DNA of 64,000 bases from Panorpa germanica (lineage: Eukaryota; Arthropoda; Insecta; Mecoptera; Panorpidae): the NCBI GenBank assembly GCA_963678705.1, contig OY783211.1, positions 10,368,603-10,432,602 of the forward strand, given 5' to 3'. A model generated the notes under the pieces. It was not told where the DNA came from. It searched no databases and worked only from the letters and a program-made list of their open reading frames with translations. Every line of letters begins with the position of its first letter. Position 1 is the stretch's first letter. Of this stretch, positions 47,273 through 58,344 are shown piece after piece. The position numbers and the translations under genes were made by a program.

Positions 47273-50200
47273 GAAATTTGGAATATGTATTTTAAAAAAA
47301 AAAGAGATTATATACATTTATTAGCATTATATATTTCTGCAAGAATTTTAAAAAAATCCAGATTTATGAAATGAATTCGCTACTCCATTACGCATTAATT
47401 AAGCGCCTTATTTTGTAACTTTATCAAACAGATACCAGGCGTCATGGAAATTTTTCTACCAGACAATCCTGTTTCACGACGTCCGTTATCAGGTTAACGA
47501 TACCATTACTACTTTGTAAGCCCCATCTGTTGTATTCCATAACTTAACAGACATCAGACTGAATTGATTATGAACTGAGTTGTAGCTACCCACAACAATT
47601 AACAAATCCGTGTTTTGACAGCTGGTGACAGTATTAAATTATAGGTTAACTTGAAATGAATTCAAATATTAAACTCGTAATACAATAGTCACATTAAGTA
47701 ATATTTTATTTAATTTATTTAACGCCATATTGTCGATGCTAAGTCCTATTACCGATGAGTTCTTACCATATTGGCAGTATTTATGGTGTCGTAGCCTCAT
47801 ATATATTATTACAAGCTTGAGTAGGTGCAGCTATCCTCTTCAGCTTCTGACACCAAATGTTACAAATTTGTAGGTCGTGTAGGGGAAGCCTGGTTCTGGA
47901 ACTTTCTATGACACAAATGTACAAATATTAAGGTGCGAGCGAGTGAAATAAAGGGAAGGGAGTTTTACCGCAAATTCGTAACAATAATTATCATACTGCT
48001 GCCTCATAAGTTTATTATTATGTATGTACATAACCAATTTAATTTTATAACTACCAAACCCAGAAAATATAACTCTTGGTCGAGTATCAAACCTGAACGC
48101 ACAGCGCAATATATTGTCAAACACATTTGTTTAATAGATACACATTGTCGTTATAGGAAAATGGTTTTATTGACAGTGTGGCTGAATTTGTTTTTCGGTT
48201 AATTGCAAACCAAATGAGAAATCATTGAGAAACAAATCCGTCATGAATGGGCTTGTGTCCTCATTTTTTAGTGGTCGATTTTTCAATTGTTGATTGAAAT
48301 TGATGGTAATAAATGTGTATTGACGTGTCTATTTTATTAAATATCTAAATATTGACGCAGATACAACAATTAAAAATTTGAATTGTAGTTTTAGCGTTAG
48401 AAATGCTTAGCCATATTTGTATGACGTGAAATGCATTTTAACGTCAGTTATTTGTTGAGTAGGTCAGTGCTGTGGTAATGTTTTGTAGTTGATGGTAGTC
48501 GAAATAATCAAGTCAAGTCAAAGAATAATAAGTTTTTATTTTATTTAACCCTGTTACTGTAGCCATAATATTGGAATTTTATTGTTCCTTGAAATAGCTG
48601 TAAATAATATTTGATATATAAATACATATAGCAGAGATTTATGAGCTGTAAGGTTGGTAACCTTACACAAGGATTGTGATTTCACAATAATTAAGGAGAC
48701 AAAATGACTTTTTTAATTGTTAATATCCTAACATATACGGAGTTATTAAAAAATAATTGAACATTTGAGGTTCTAGTAACCCTCTTTATCAATATATAGC
48801 ACACTTTTATAGAAATTAAGATATAGGACAATAGCTCATTTTAGTTTATAATTGACGTCATGCACTAGTCCAATGACGCATGACGTTAGAGAAACTGTTA
48901 CAAAATGAGGCTCTTTCACAACATATACATAAAGACGGGTAAAGACTTTCTCAACAATAATAAACTCTTCAGATCACGATCTGTGTTCAATGAAACAATC
49001 TTTGAAAGAGAATGAATATTCATATAAAAAGTTTTATTCCGAATATTTGTAAAAGATTTCCAAACCCACACCCCATACCCCACAAACTATTTCAATATTA
49101 AGTTCGTTACGAATGAAAGTTTCCCTTTGCTATTTCAGTACGTGACGCCCCTATGTATAATAAGCTGTGTCTATGCGAGAATGGCCTTGAAATTATGGGG
49201 ATCACACGCTCCGGGAAATGCTCAAAGCTCCAGGGATGCTAACCTTATGAAGAACAAGAAACGGGTAATGTACTAGTTACTTGATACAGCATCTCTTTTA
49301 CTATCCTACTACACGTTGATCCTTATCTAACAAATTTGCAAGAATATTTTATCAAAATTGATAATTTTAGTTAATAAGATGTTCGTTCAACTACAAACTA
49401 ACTTGGTTTGGTAGATTCTACCCTTAATATATAAACCTTTTCGTAAACGAGGACTGGGTGTGAGTTAAGGTCTAAACACACCCCACAGTATATTGCTCTA
49501 TGACCGGGACATTAGTGAGACATCACCGAAAAATCGAAATTTGTATTGTAAAACTTGTCGAATAACGTTCCAATGCTTACAACTGGAATATTATTTTCAT
49601 CGTTATCTCAAAACTTTAATGAACTGGACGATTGATATGTATATTTTGATTCCATCAGGCATACTGCCCATTTTCTTTTTGATCTTGGACCGTCGGTGCC
49701 CCTGCATTGGAGTTACAAACTCTTTACATTTATTTTACGTTAAATTTCTGAATGAAGACAAATTGGCTATCCACCTTCTTCCTTCTCTCTTTCCTATCGA
49801 CAGTTTCTCCACACTCCACCTGCTTTCCACTCTCCCTCTTTACCCCATCTACATGTTTCTACTCGTTCCTGTTTCTCCTTCCGTCTGATCTGTATCCCGC
49901 CATCTAACTCGTTTCTTCTTCTCTCAACAAATTCTCTAACTTCTTTTCACTAACAATCCTGAACTCGCTTTCCCCTCTTATATGTTACAAAGCCTCGTTG
50001 TCTGGCTTACATATTCTACAGACCCTCCACTCATTTCTTTCCAGTTCTTATTACCCTTCCCTTCGTTTCCCATTCTTAATTTTACTATTCGTCTTGTATA
50101 TCTTGTGTCTTTTTCATTTACATAAGCTGTTACTCCTCTCCCAACTTCTCTTGTACCAGTTATTCAATATACGTAACGTTTTGTACTTATTATCGGGACA

Positions 50201-53200
50201 TACTTTTTTCTACGACTGCTACTGCACCGTAAAACGCTGAAATACACACCTACATATAGCTCGTGAAGGTCGGTGTCGGTGTCGGTACGGTTGTAGTAAG
50301 CATAGAGCTTTACCAAACCGCGAGGGTACATTTCTCACGTTCATGATGCCACTGTCCTGACACCAGTGCATATTAATCACGCGAAACTTTATTTTAATTA
50401 CCTGCTAACAAATTATCAAGAAAGCTGTTTAGCGGAATAATTAAGTATTCTCATATGTATACACAAATGTAATTTAAAATACACTGTTAAAAAAAATGAA
50501 GAACGCCAAAAAAGTTTTTCCGTAAATTCAAACACAAGTTCTAAATAACGTATTTTATATACCTTATTTTTTTAAGAGCTTTAAAGCGTCTAGCTGAAGT
50601 TAATGCTCAAAAGGGGTGTGACAATAGTGAATGTTGGTTTTTAGCAATATTGTGTAAAATTTATCTAAAAACTAGCCAATATACTAGCCGCTTTCAAGAT
50701 AGCAAATACGTATATATTCTTAAATACATATTACACTAATTATTCTCAAAATTTCAGCTATGCTAAAATGGCGTAGATCTGGGATCTTACTCTATTAAAT
50801 TTCAGCTTGAACTGTTTTAGAAACATTTCAAGTCCATGGAAATATCGACAAAAAAAAGAATATTCTAGGAAAATGCAACGAAGAGATAATAGAGCCTTAG
50901 GCTATCAAAAGTAGAAAATAAAAAGTGTAATTAAATTATGCTATAAGGCTTATATTTTAAATTAAAATTAAAGAATAATATTTTTATGTTAAATAATGTT
51001 AATTCTGACGTTAAACGAATCACGGAACGCAAACGTATGGTAAACTCGTAATTTAAAAATACAAAATTCAAATTATGGTATGAACCGTTAAACACAGTTA
51101 GGGTAAACGTCCACAGTTAAGTATTACCGCATCGAAGTTATCGTTCAAAAATATAAAAAAAAACTTATAGATATAGCACATCACTCAATAGGTTGTAGGC
51201 TGCGATGCAGATGGCTCCACTATTGACAAATCCAGTATTGACATGATTTTTAGATAGTACCAACCTTCAAACGGCAGCTGTCAAAATTTCATAACATTCT
51301 GATCATTAATCTTCGAGTTACAACGGATTTAGTGGCATCACTTTTGTATTTTTTAAAACAATCTGAATTTCGTGTGTTAATAAAGCATACCTTTTTAATG
51401 GGAAAAAATACCGAGTCCGACTAATATTTGTCAAACCATTGCTTTGCTTGGATGATATTTTTCACATTAAAAATCATTACTTTATCAACACACGATTCAG
51501 ATTTTTCCATTGTTTTGAAAATTCAAAAGTAGCATCACTAAAACTACTGTAACTCGTAAACGTATGATCGGAGTTTCGTGAAATTTTGGCACATATCGTT
51601 TGAAGGTTGGCACTATTTATCAATAGTGTAACGAACTTACTGAATATAAAAAATCCGTTATTGTCATTAGGGTTACGTCCATATCGAACTTTCGGTAAAT
51701 AACGTATATACGTAAACATTGATTGCTATATACTGTAATTACTTACCTCTCTACATGTCAGATGCAGCTTACATGCCCGACTTACCTCGGTGCATAGCTC
51801 ACTGCTAGTATTGTCTTAGTGGTAAGTTCTATTCACAAACGTACAATGCATCCCAATTATCTCATGATTTCACAATTGATTGTCTGTAAATAACCACGGT
51901 TCATTTGTTCTCACATGAATTCTGATAAGGGTCAACTGTTGATTTACACAATAGATTATAATAATGATTTTAATGATTATACCTTCACCATAGGTCATCA
52001 AGATGCTTGTTATAGTGGTGGCCCTTTTTGCAGTCTGCTGGCTGCCTCTTCAGACGTACCAGGTACTGCAAGATACCATTCCAAAAATAAACGAGTAAGT
52101 ATCTTTTGCCCATAATTTTGTTTATCATTATAAATAAACTAGAGTTTACCCCCGTCGCAAGCCGACTGTCTTTTGTATGTGCATTGAATTTCATTTCAAA
52201 TTTTAATTTCATTTTTAAATTAATATATTTAAAACGTTCTATATTAATTTTACTTGTAACAACAAATAACTTTTCATATAAACTGACTAAAAAAATATAT
52301 TTTTTTCAACAAAATATAAAATATTTTCAATTTATCGTTAATTGACCAACTTTTCTTCAATATTTGCAATTTGTTTTTTCGATTTGTAAATTATGCACCA
52401 AAGTTAGCCCATATATAAAAACTCAACTTTCTAGCTCAATTTTTACCCTTGGTAAAAACCACCCCCGTGCCTCCAAATAAAATTTTTGAATTTTTTTTTT
52501 AATAACATACTTTATTATTAAATAATCCAAAATTTGAGTTTTCTTCAAAGTTTCCTACCGGGCCCCCTAATTTTCTCAAGCCCCCTTTTCCAATTTTTCA
52601 ATTTCTAATTTCTAACATATCTAAAATTTCAACTTTCTATCTTTTACGAATTAGAAGTTGTAAAGCAAAAAGTAAAAAAATTTTTTTTAGTTTTTCCAAA
52701 ATTACGTTTTTCCAGGAAATGCAGGGAAAATCCGAGGGCGCTAAAAGTCTTACAATTATTTCCTCTTCGAAATATGATTTTCACAAACTTCCCTGGAGCC
52801 GTATTCGAGCCACCATACGAATCGCGTAAACATATAAACTCTCACTTGGAACATTATAATATAGGAAGGAAGGAACGATCTATTGCATATTCTAAACATT
52901 CTTTGTCTCGTCTTTGACAGCATACGCAAGATACATTTTATTTTATTTGCTAGTAGAATATGTTTAACAAAAGAAACGACAGATATCTGTCTTACAACTG
53001 GTGGAATATTCCTTGAGCACAGTCATCATCGTTTTAATTCACAACTGAACTTTAATCTGTATCTACAGTGAGTCAAGTCTACCCAAGCAGAATTGATTAA
53101 AATATTTTAATCATCCCCGTTGATATCTTTACACATTTTGCATTCCCTAACCCTAATAAAGGGACTACTACACCGTTTAGTTTTGCTTTTTTGCCCTTTA

Positions 53201-56104
53201 GAGATTTTTATATTCTCATTTATAGCAAGTCATACCAACATTATATGTGTTTACATTTCGCATATATTAAAATATCAAATGTTGGCATATTTTCGTAAGA
53301 GTTTTTATAATTAAATCTCATATGGCAATACTCGTTAAATTCGTGAACTGTTATTGCTTTAACGGCTATGAAAATAACGATTTAGTTGGATTTAGTGTTC
53401 AATATGGGACTGGGAAGTAAGGTTAGGGGTTCGGGGTTGGAATGTGATGTTATCATTATTCATTATAGATCACGACCGGAACTATAAACTTTATGTTTTA
53501 CTGCATTTAATGGTATTTTAATAGCAAATGGAATCGGAGTGAACTTGATGAATTTGGAGTGTCAAATCATTTTGAATATTGATCAACGATACAGACGACT
53601 ACCCTACAAACATATTTTCGTATCGAAGTAATGTCGAATATTTAGCCATTTAGTTTGAAAATATATTTGGTTAATAATTGTTAAAGTTTGATTGACATGT
53701 TAAAGCTTCACTTCATAATTAGGGTGTAGCCTATTTACACGATTTGAAATATCTTCAAGATAGAGGTACGAAATTGGAAATATATATTTATAAAGTGGAC
53801 TACCAGAACGCCAAATGTCCAATTATTTTTCAAGACTATTTTAGGAGATATTAATCATTTAAAAAGTCATTTATTCTCTTTAATTATTAATGGGATCCGC
53901 CGTTATAAAAAATTCCAATGTATGGTACATCATATCCGCTGATTTGCTATCTCTTTTATACAACAGAGACGCATACGAGCGTGTGTGTGATACGTCATTT
54001 ATTCCATAAAGTATTATACTTATTACGAAGATTGTGAAGAAGGAAAAATCATTTCGAACACTTATTTCTTCTGTGACGTATTATGCATAAGTAAGACTTG
54101 CTGCACAACTGAAAATCAAATTTGATATAGCTCAACTCCGTCAACTTTTGACTATTTAAAAAAATAAAAACGCCGGTATACATATACCAGAGTTTACCCC
54201 CGTCACAAACGACGACTGTCCTTTGTATGTGGATTGACTTTCATTTCAAATTTTATTTCCATTTTTTAATTGAAATATTTAACTCGTTCTATATTAATTT
54301 TATATATAAGAACTAATAATTTTTCATATAAACTGATTAAAAAAATATGTTTTTTTAACTAAATATAAAATATTTTCCTACAAAAAGTTTCCTAGCGGGT
54401 CCCCTAATTTTCTCGGCGCCCCTTTTATAAAATTTTGAAATTATGTTCGTAATCAATAGCGTAATACACATGCAAAATTTCATCTTTCTCTCTTTTACGA
54501 ATACAAAGTTATACAGCAAAAAAGAGCCCACTTTTTTCAAAATTACGGGTTTACAAGAAATACAGGGGAAAATCCGTAGACGCCAAAAGTCTTAGAATTT
54601 TTTTCTCTACGAAATAGGAAATGTTCAAAAACTTTCCTGGAACCGTTTTCGAGCTACCATACAAAATTCAGTACCAAACATATAAGAATATAAATATACA
54701 CCTGGAACATTATAATATAGGAAGATTAAAACTTTACCTTTTTCATCTTCAATCAATATCCCAGTAAACAATTTGGTGAAGTGTCCTATTTGGTGAAGTT
54801 CGAGTCACTCGTACAATTCTATTCTAACGCTTTACAAGTTCTCTACCTGTCACAGATTTTGTGTTAGTTTTTCATAATAATATTCTTTCTTTTTCCAACA
54901 TCATTCATTAAGTATTTCTGTTTCTTTCCCACATGGGTATATTTTTATTATCCGGTCATAAATCATAAACCTACTCCGCTTTTAATTCAGCAGTGAACCG
55001 TCGTTGCAATGTCTGTAGCTCATAAAAAGGACCTTTCCTTTGAACGACTGAATAGAAAACGAACACGTTCCAGACAAAAAATTCATGATACGTAATAGAA
55101 ATTAAGTAGAATTTACTCCAAAATGTTTACTGGGATATCACTAACCGTTCTTCTGTTTGTTATTTTCTGCCTCACAAGGTCTGTTTGCTGCTTTTAAAAC
55201 AATAACTATAAGAAAATCAACACAACATCTGAATATTTCTTTTGCTATTTTCTTATTCATTAATTTTCTTGTTAATTCTACTTCTACCTTTTTGCCCCTA
55301 CCACCAAAAGTTTCATAACGCAAATCTGTACCCAACAGTTATACTTTCTTTTGCCTGCGATCAAATTGTCAAATAATTTAATGTAAATAAATTTTATTTT
55401 CAGTTACAAATACATAAACATAATTTTCTTCGTCTGCGATTGGTTGGCTATGAGCAACAGTTGCTACAATCCATTTATTTATGGAATATATAACGTAAGT
55501 CATTTAAAATATCTTTCATTTTTTTATCACGCATTAATTTTTTACGATTTTTTATTGAGATCGATATGTCATCTTATTTGAAATCTTTTTTGTTGAATGA
55601 TTTCAGGAAAAATTCAAACGAGAATTTCGTCTGCGTTTTCCATGCCGTATGTGGAAAACCGGAAATGATAACTTTGACATAGATCGAACATACTCAACGC
55701 ACACTAGAGCAAGTTCAATTCGATCGACTCAAGATTGGCGAAGAGGCTACTCCACAAAGAATAAATCATTTCGCGCTAACACCAATCACAATCACCAATA
55801 CACGAGGTGCCCGAAATTTAACACCCGAGCTTCATACGAAAACAATTCGAAGTTTACATTTGAATACACAAACGTGAATCATAAAACTTCGAAAGACTGT
55901 TTTAGTGGGGGCAGTTGTAGTTCTAGAAATGCACACAACTATCATTGGATTAGTAACAGGACCTCTGGTTATTGTCCTGGAGTGTCTGGTAGACAGCAGG
56001 AACGTGATTTCGATGAAGAACATTCTGTCGAAACTGAACTGTTTGTATTTCCTGGAGAAGAATTGTGTCCGGAACGAAAACTACGCCGGGACTTATGGCT
56101 ATAA
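36876..56104 (+). CDS. Lkr: Leucokinin receptor (insect kinin GPCR)
   Basis: Nine coding exons (36876-36954, 37046-37248, 42554-42702, 45228-45349, 46851-46948, 49139-49264, 51994-52094, 55404-55494, 55607-56104) encode a 488-residue rhodopsin-class receptor; all junctions are GT-AG and keep frame. The short N-terminus has two N-glycosylation sites (NFTS, NSTN). TM1 starts near residue 34 (VVVLLSIFYGTISVLAVVGN). Also seen are LALAD in TM2, Cys110 and Cys196 for the extracellular disulfide, DRH (134-136) in place of DRY, CWLP (274-277) in TM6 and NPFIY (315-319) in TM7. The runs FQAALLQRWNLP, CPFVQYLSVNVS, APGNAQSSRD and THTRASSIRST are, from memory, those of insect kinin receptors. The 165-residue tail is Ser/Thr/Asn-rich. 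The receptor binds leucokinin and signals through Gq/calcium in Malpighian tubule, gut and neurons. Introns up to 5.3 kb are full of repeats. Confidence 0.95.
39885..39970 (-). repeat. Possible mariner-like transposon end
   Basis: CACATGGGCTGAAAAGTCAG, then a T run with GGTTCAAAATTAGC and CTCCATCAAGAGCAACGCAA, resemble the terminal and subterminal sequence of mariner elements as I remember them. No transposase frame follows. The call rests on a short match only. Confidence 0.35.
41868..42094 (+). mobile_element. SINE copy in a kinin receptor intron
   Basis: The head GTGGGCAAGAGCATT is followed by a decayed box B (TGAATCCCCGG), the family body (TTCTGTGTTTGGTTGTTATC, ATGTACATACATAATCATAA) and the end AATAAATTAAATTAAAAAGA. 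Same family as 27948-28215, but older. Confidence 0.75.
44240..44588 (+). repeat. Interspersed repeat ending in '...GCCGGGACAGCTAG'
   Basis: It contains CGATGGACTCCTAAACTACT, then TAACCGATTTTAATCAAATT and TGCAGTTTGATCCAACTTGA, and ends AACGCGTGGCCGGGACAGCT. These are phrases of a widespread insect repeat whose end is the reverse of the ACTAGCTGACCCGG end at 877. A 25-base piece (GTTGACTAGATTGAGTAAAT...) is duplicated in tandem near 44468-44517. Confidence 0.55.
45532..45686. mobile_element. 155-bp MITE with GGSVCCTATTTTGTAACTG ends
   Basis: GGGACCTATTTTGTAACTGC at the left is inverted at the right as CCAGTTACAAAATAGGCCCC. The subterminal parts (ACGTCTATTAACCTGACGTC versus AAGTTAACAGACGTCAGGTA) are also inverted. 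Related ends occur near 47405 and 48890. Flanking AAA on both sides may be a target duplication. Confidence 0.7.
45891..46154 (-). pseudogene. Fragment of a non-LTR retrotransposon ORF2 C-terminus
   Basis: The minus strand encodes a stretch with KCEYGEEEADSDHILWQC followed by RNTAMARNGL. The C-x-GEEE...DHILW-C arrangement is the Cys/His cluster found near the C-terminus of many LINE reverse-transcriptase proteins. No reverse-transcriptase core is seen nearby, so this is a short 3'-end relic inside a kinin receptor intron. The clade cannot be assigned. Confidence 0.5.
46974..47106 (-). mobile_element. SINE copy with internal deletion
   Basis: AATTTATTTAACGTCGGCCT at the left is the tail. AAGATCGAACC is a degraded box B on the minus strand. 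Part of the body is missing between about 47041 and 47047. It starts only about 25 bases after the exon that ends at 46948. Confidence 0.65.
47211..47268. repeat. (TA)n microsatellite
   Basis: About 28 uninterrupted TA units in a kinin receptor intron. Confidence 0.95.
47706..48125 (-). mobile_element. SINE copy interrupted by about 180 bp
   Basis: Tail half: AATTTATTTAACGCCATATT through CGTAGCCTCATATATA (to about 47810). Head half: from TATGTACATAACCAATTTAA to the decayed box B around 48080 (GAGTATCAAACC). The DNA between (about 47811-47990) is unrelated to the family and may be a later insertion. Confidence 0.6.
48248..48838 (+). mobile_element. Inverted-repeat element (TGGGCTTGTGTCC family), 591-bp copy
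   Basis: It starts TGGGCTTGTGTCCTCATTTT and ends ATAGGACAATAGCTCA, where the terminal repeat has mutated. The interior is very similar to 7620-8254, with small deletions. It lies in the intron before the exon at 49139. Confidence 0.8.
49770..50160 (+). repeat. Pyrimidine-rich low-complexity tract
   Basis: C/T-rich DNA (for example CACCTGCTTTCCACTCTCCC) giving artificial open frames of 131 and 80 codons. Just after it, TACGTAACGTTTTGTACTTA (50170) repeats a sequence at 41024, so it belongs to a dispersed element. Confidence 0.5.
52138..52865 (+). repeat. Dispersed ~0.7-kb repeat, copy 2
   Basis: It starts near ACTAGAGTTTACCCCCGTCG and ends TTGGAACATTATAATATAGG. It aligns block by block with 35979-36715 and 54188-54722. 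It begins 43 bases after the exon that ends at 52094. Confidence 0.7.
53800..54175 (-). repeat. Decayed TGGGCTTGTGTCC-family fragment
   Basis: CAAATGTCCAATTATTTTTC, TACAACAGAGACGCATACGA and AACTCCGTCAACTTTTGACT match the 15960-16350 and 18590-18850 fragments. The copy-2 and copy-3 0.7-kb repeats lie on either side. Confidence 0.55.
54188..54722 (+). repeat. Dispersed ~0.7-kb repeat, copy 3 (internally deleted)
   Basis: It starts near CCAGAGTTTACCCCCGTCAC and ends CTGGAACATTATAATATAGG. It is shorter than copies 1 and 2 because the middle (about 150-200 bases around 54375) is missing. Confidence 0.65.
54760..55134 (+). mobile_element. 375-bp MITE, CCCAGTAAACATTTTGG family, copy 3
   Basis: Ends CCCAGTAAACAATTTGGTGA and CCAAAATGTTTACTGGG, flanked by ATAT on both sides. 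Confidence 0.75.
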
Positions 56105-57969
56105 AGCATTTGTGTAAATAAGCTAGATTGTTAGACAAAGGAAAATTTCAAAGTAACGCTCTTAATGAGAGTTTGATCATATGGTTAGTTTTTATGCTCT
56201 CAGCATTACGTCAAGCTATTTCTAACCTAATTTGTAGCAAAATTGTTGGTGTCAAACAAAAGTCTTGTTACTATTAATGTAGTTAAAAAAATTACATTTT
56301 CATTCATAGAGGAATGTTCAAAATTAAGTTCTTTTATTTAAACTTTGCTTTTTATGAGCCCTTTTCTGTGTTTACTGTAAGAGCGAATATTGTGAACCAT
56401 ACCAAAAGAAAAGCGAACAAAATAAAAAAAATACAGATAGAAAAGAACTCCCACAAAAATTAAAAGTAACGGACATGAATATTGTTCAGCTTTTTTGATA
56501 GTATGTGCTCTTTCCCAGCAAACATTTTGAAGTCACTTTGCAATCATATTTAAAATGCGTATGATTTTTTTGTCATGAAAGAATTCATTTACAGTTCAGA
56601 TTCTCACAGTCGTTCATATGAAATGTTTATTTTATCGGCTACAAATGGCGAAACCACTCCACCTGTCCGACTACAAATGAAGATAAAGTTGATGCGAACT
56701 ATAATTGAAGTGCAATAGTGATAGAAACGTCACAAAACAGGACAATTTATCAAATTGTTTACTGGGTTTCTGATCATCATTATGAATATAACTTTATAAT
56801 ATATTGTGTTGGCATTATTGCTGTAAATAAAATCGAACTTTGAGGTTAAAAAGTTAAAGTCTCCGACCAACATAATTTGAATGGAACTAAATATTGTGTT
56901 TATGTTTTGGAGTATATAAAATATGTTGAACATATATTGAAAAGTATTACATCCCATGAAACTGTAACTTATTATGAAATGTGACTAAATAAAGATTTGA
57001 ATATTCAAAACAAATTATCTAACATTAATCAAGTGGATCAAAGTTTAATTCGAGATCTCTAAATATCCGTAATAAAGACGAAGCCAAATATACACAAATA
57101 TGAATTTTATGTAATGAAATTTTATACAGTGCAGAAATACAGTGTATTTTGTGCATTACCAAAGTTAATTTAACACATGCATACGCTTATCATTTTAATA
57201 GCATATTTAAGCATCATAGTACTGCATACTCATATCTTGTTTATATATGAGAATGTGAATAGTGTATAACACAAACACTATTTATATAATGTGTAGGTAG
57301 TACGTTATATGTACTTCACATTAACATAACATGCACATATCAGTATATTTAGCATGCAATCCTACATACAATTTCAATAAATTTAGAAACTGCAGGATCT
57401 TCATCCTTAAATCAAGTAGATTGATGAAACAGTAGAACGGAAATTTCTAGAGAATTAACTATCGTAACTTGCAGAAATGGAGCCACTAAAAGAGATCGGA
57501 GATATTATCTCAGTGGTGATCTGAAAAAGTATTTTAGTCTCCTTTGTCAGCCACTGAATCCTTTTAAAAACTTTACAGCAGGATAATACTCCATCTATGT
57601 GTCTCTAGCTAAACAATTCTCAGGAGTTGAACCAAGGCAGGAGTAGTTTTTCACTCAGGAAAACTACCGAATGTCTCTGATGAAAAGGTGTTTAATCAGT
57701 GTATACGTTGGTATACATTTCTATATCTGTCAAGAATGGATTGTCAGTTCTGGTCAGTTCTGTTTTGACATAATTTATAGTTAAATCTCAATGTAATCAG
57801 TGTTATAAAATTATAATTAGTATACTGGTTAATAGTATTATTATTATTATTATTAGTATACTGGTTAATATATAAATGATTAAATCATTTAATGAAACGT
57901 ATAATATGTTAATAAATTAACATAAATTTCTAACCTTACTATTTGTATTTGTCAAATACCAATTAAAAT
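56105..57969. other. 3' flank of the kinin receptor and upstream region of the GSKIP gene
   Basis: Contains possible polyadenylation signals (near 56421 and 56986), a MITE at 56514-56766, and a short ATT microsatellite flanked by direct copies of TTAGTATACTGGTTAATA (57818-57871). No further gene is seen. Confidence 0.5.
56514..56766 (+). mobile_element. 253-bp MITE, CCCAGTAAACATTTTGG family, copy 2
   Basis: Ends CCCAGCAAACATTTTGAAGT and CAAATTGTTTACTGGG. The interior is nearly colinear with 30991-31249 (for example GATAAAGTTGATGCGAACTA). Flanked by TTT on both sides. Confidence 0.8.
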
Positions 57970-58344
57970 ATGTTAACAGATTCAGATTCTATTCTGGATG
58001 AAAACAATTGGAGAATTGAAGCTGAAGCTGTTATAAAGGACATAGAGCACCATGTAACTACAGCTATTGTATCTGACATAGTACCTTCGACCAATAAATA
58101 CATATTTTTCAATATAAAAACATTGGAAGATAATGATTTTTGTATAGAATTATCCTCGAATGGATTTAGAATAGTTGGAAAAAGTTTTGATATAAAAAAT
58201 GAGGATTCAGAAAAATATTTTGAAACACCTTACAGTTTACTTGAATCCATTAGCCCTGGTTATGTTAACTCATTTGGTAACTTGCTGTTGAAGAAGTTAG
58301 AAAATCTTTCAAAGACTTCGTCGAACGAAAGTAGCAATGAATGA
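57970..58344 (+). CDS. GSKIP-domain protein (GSK3-beta interaction protein homologue)
   Basis: A single-exon frame of 124 residues. The N-terminal half has an amphipathic helix (about 17-40, EAEAVIKDIEHHVTTAIVSD) that corresponds to the region by which vertebrate GSKIP anchors protein kinase A. Then come YIFFNIKTLEDNDFCIELSS and GFRIVGKSFD, and the conserved C-terminal segment YSLLESISPGYVNSFGNLLL (88-107) with KKLENL after it, which in human GSKIP docks GSK3-beta. The length matches the family (about 120-140). The product is probably a cytosolic scaffold that modulates GSK3. A polyadenylation signal AATAAA lies at 58475. The start is the first ATG after in-frame stops. The family assignment is by remembered motifs; the function is inferred. 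Confidence 0.85.
   Translation: MLTDSDSILDENNWRIEAEAVIKDIEHHVTTAIVSDIVPSTNKYIFFNIKTLEDNDFCIELSSNGFRIVGKSFDIKNEDSEKYFETPYSLLESISPGYVNSFGNLLLKKLENLSKTSSNESSNE

Noticed and set aside
49493-50240. 131- and 80-codon frames rich in Leu, Ser and Phe that look like membrane proteins
   Set aside because: They fall in a pyrimidine-rich low-complexity intronic tract, which gives hydrophobic translations by composition alone.
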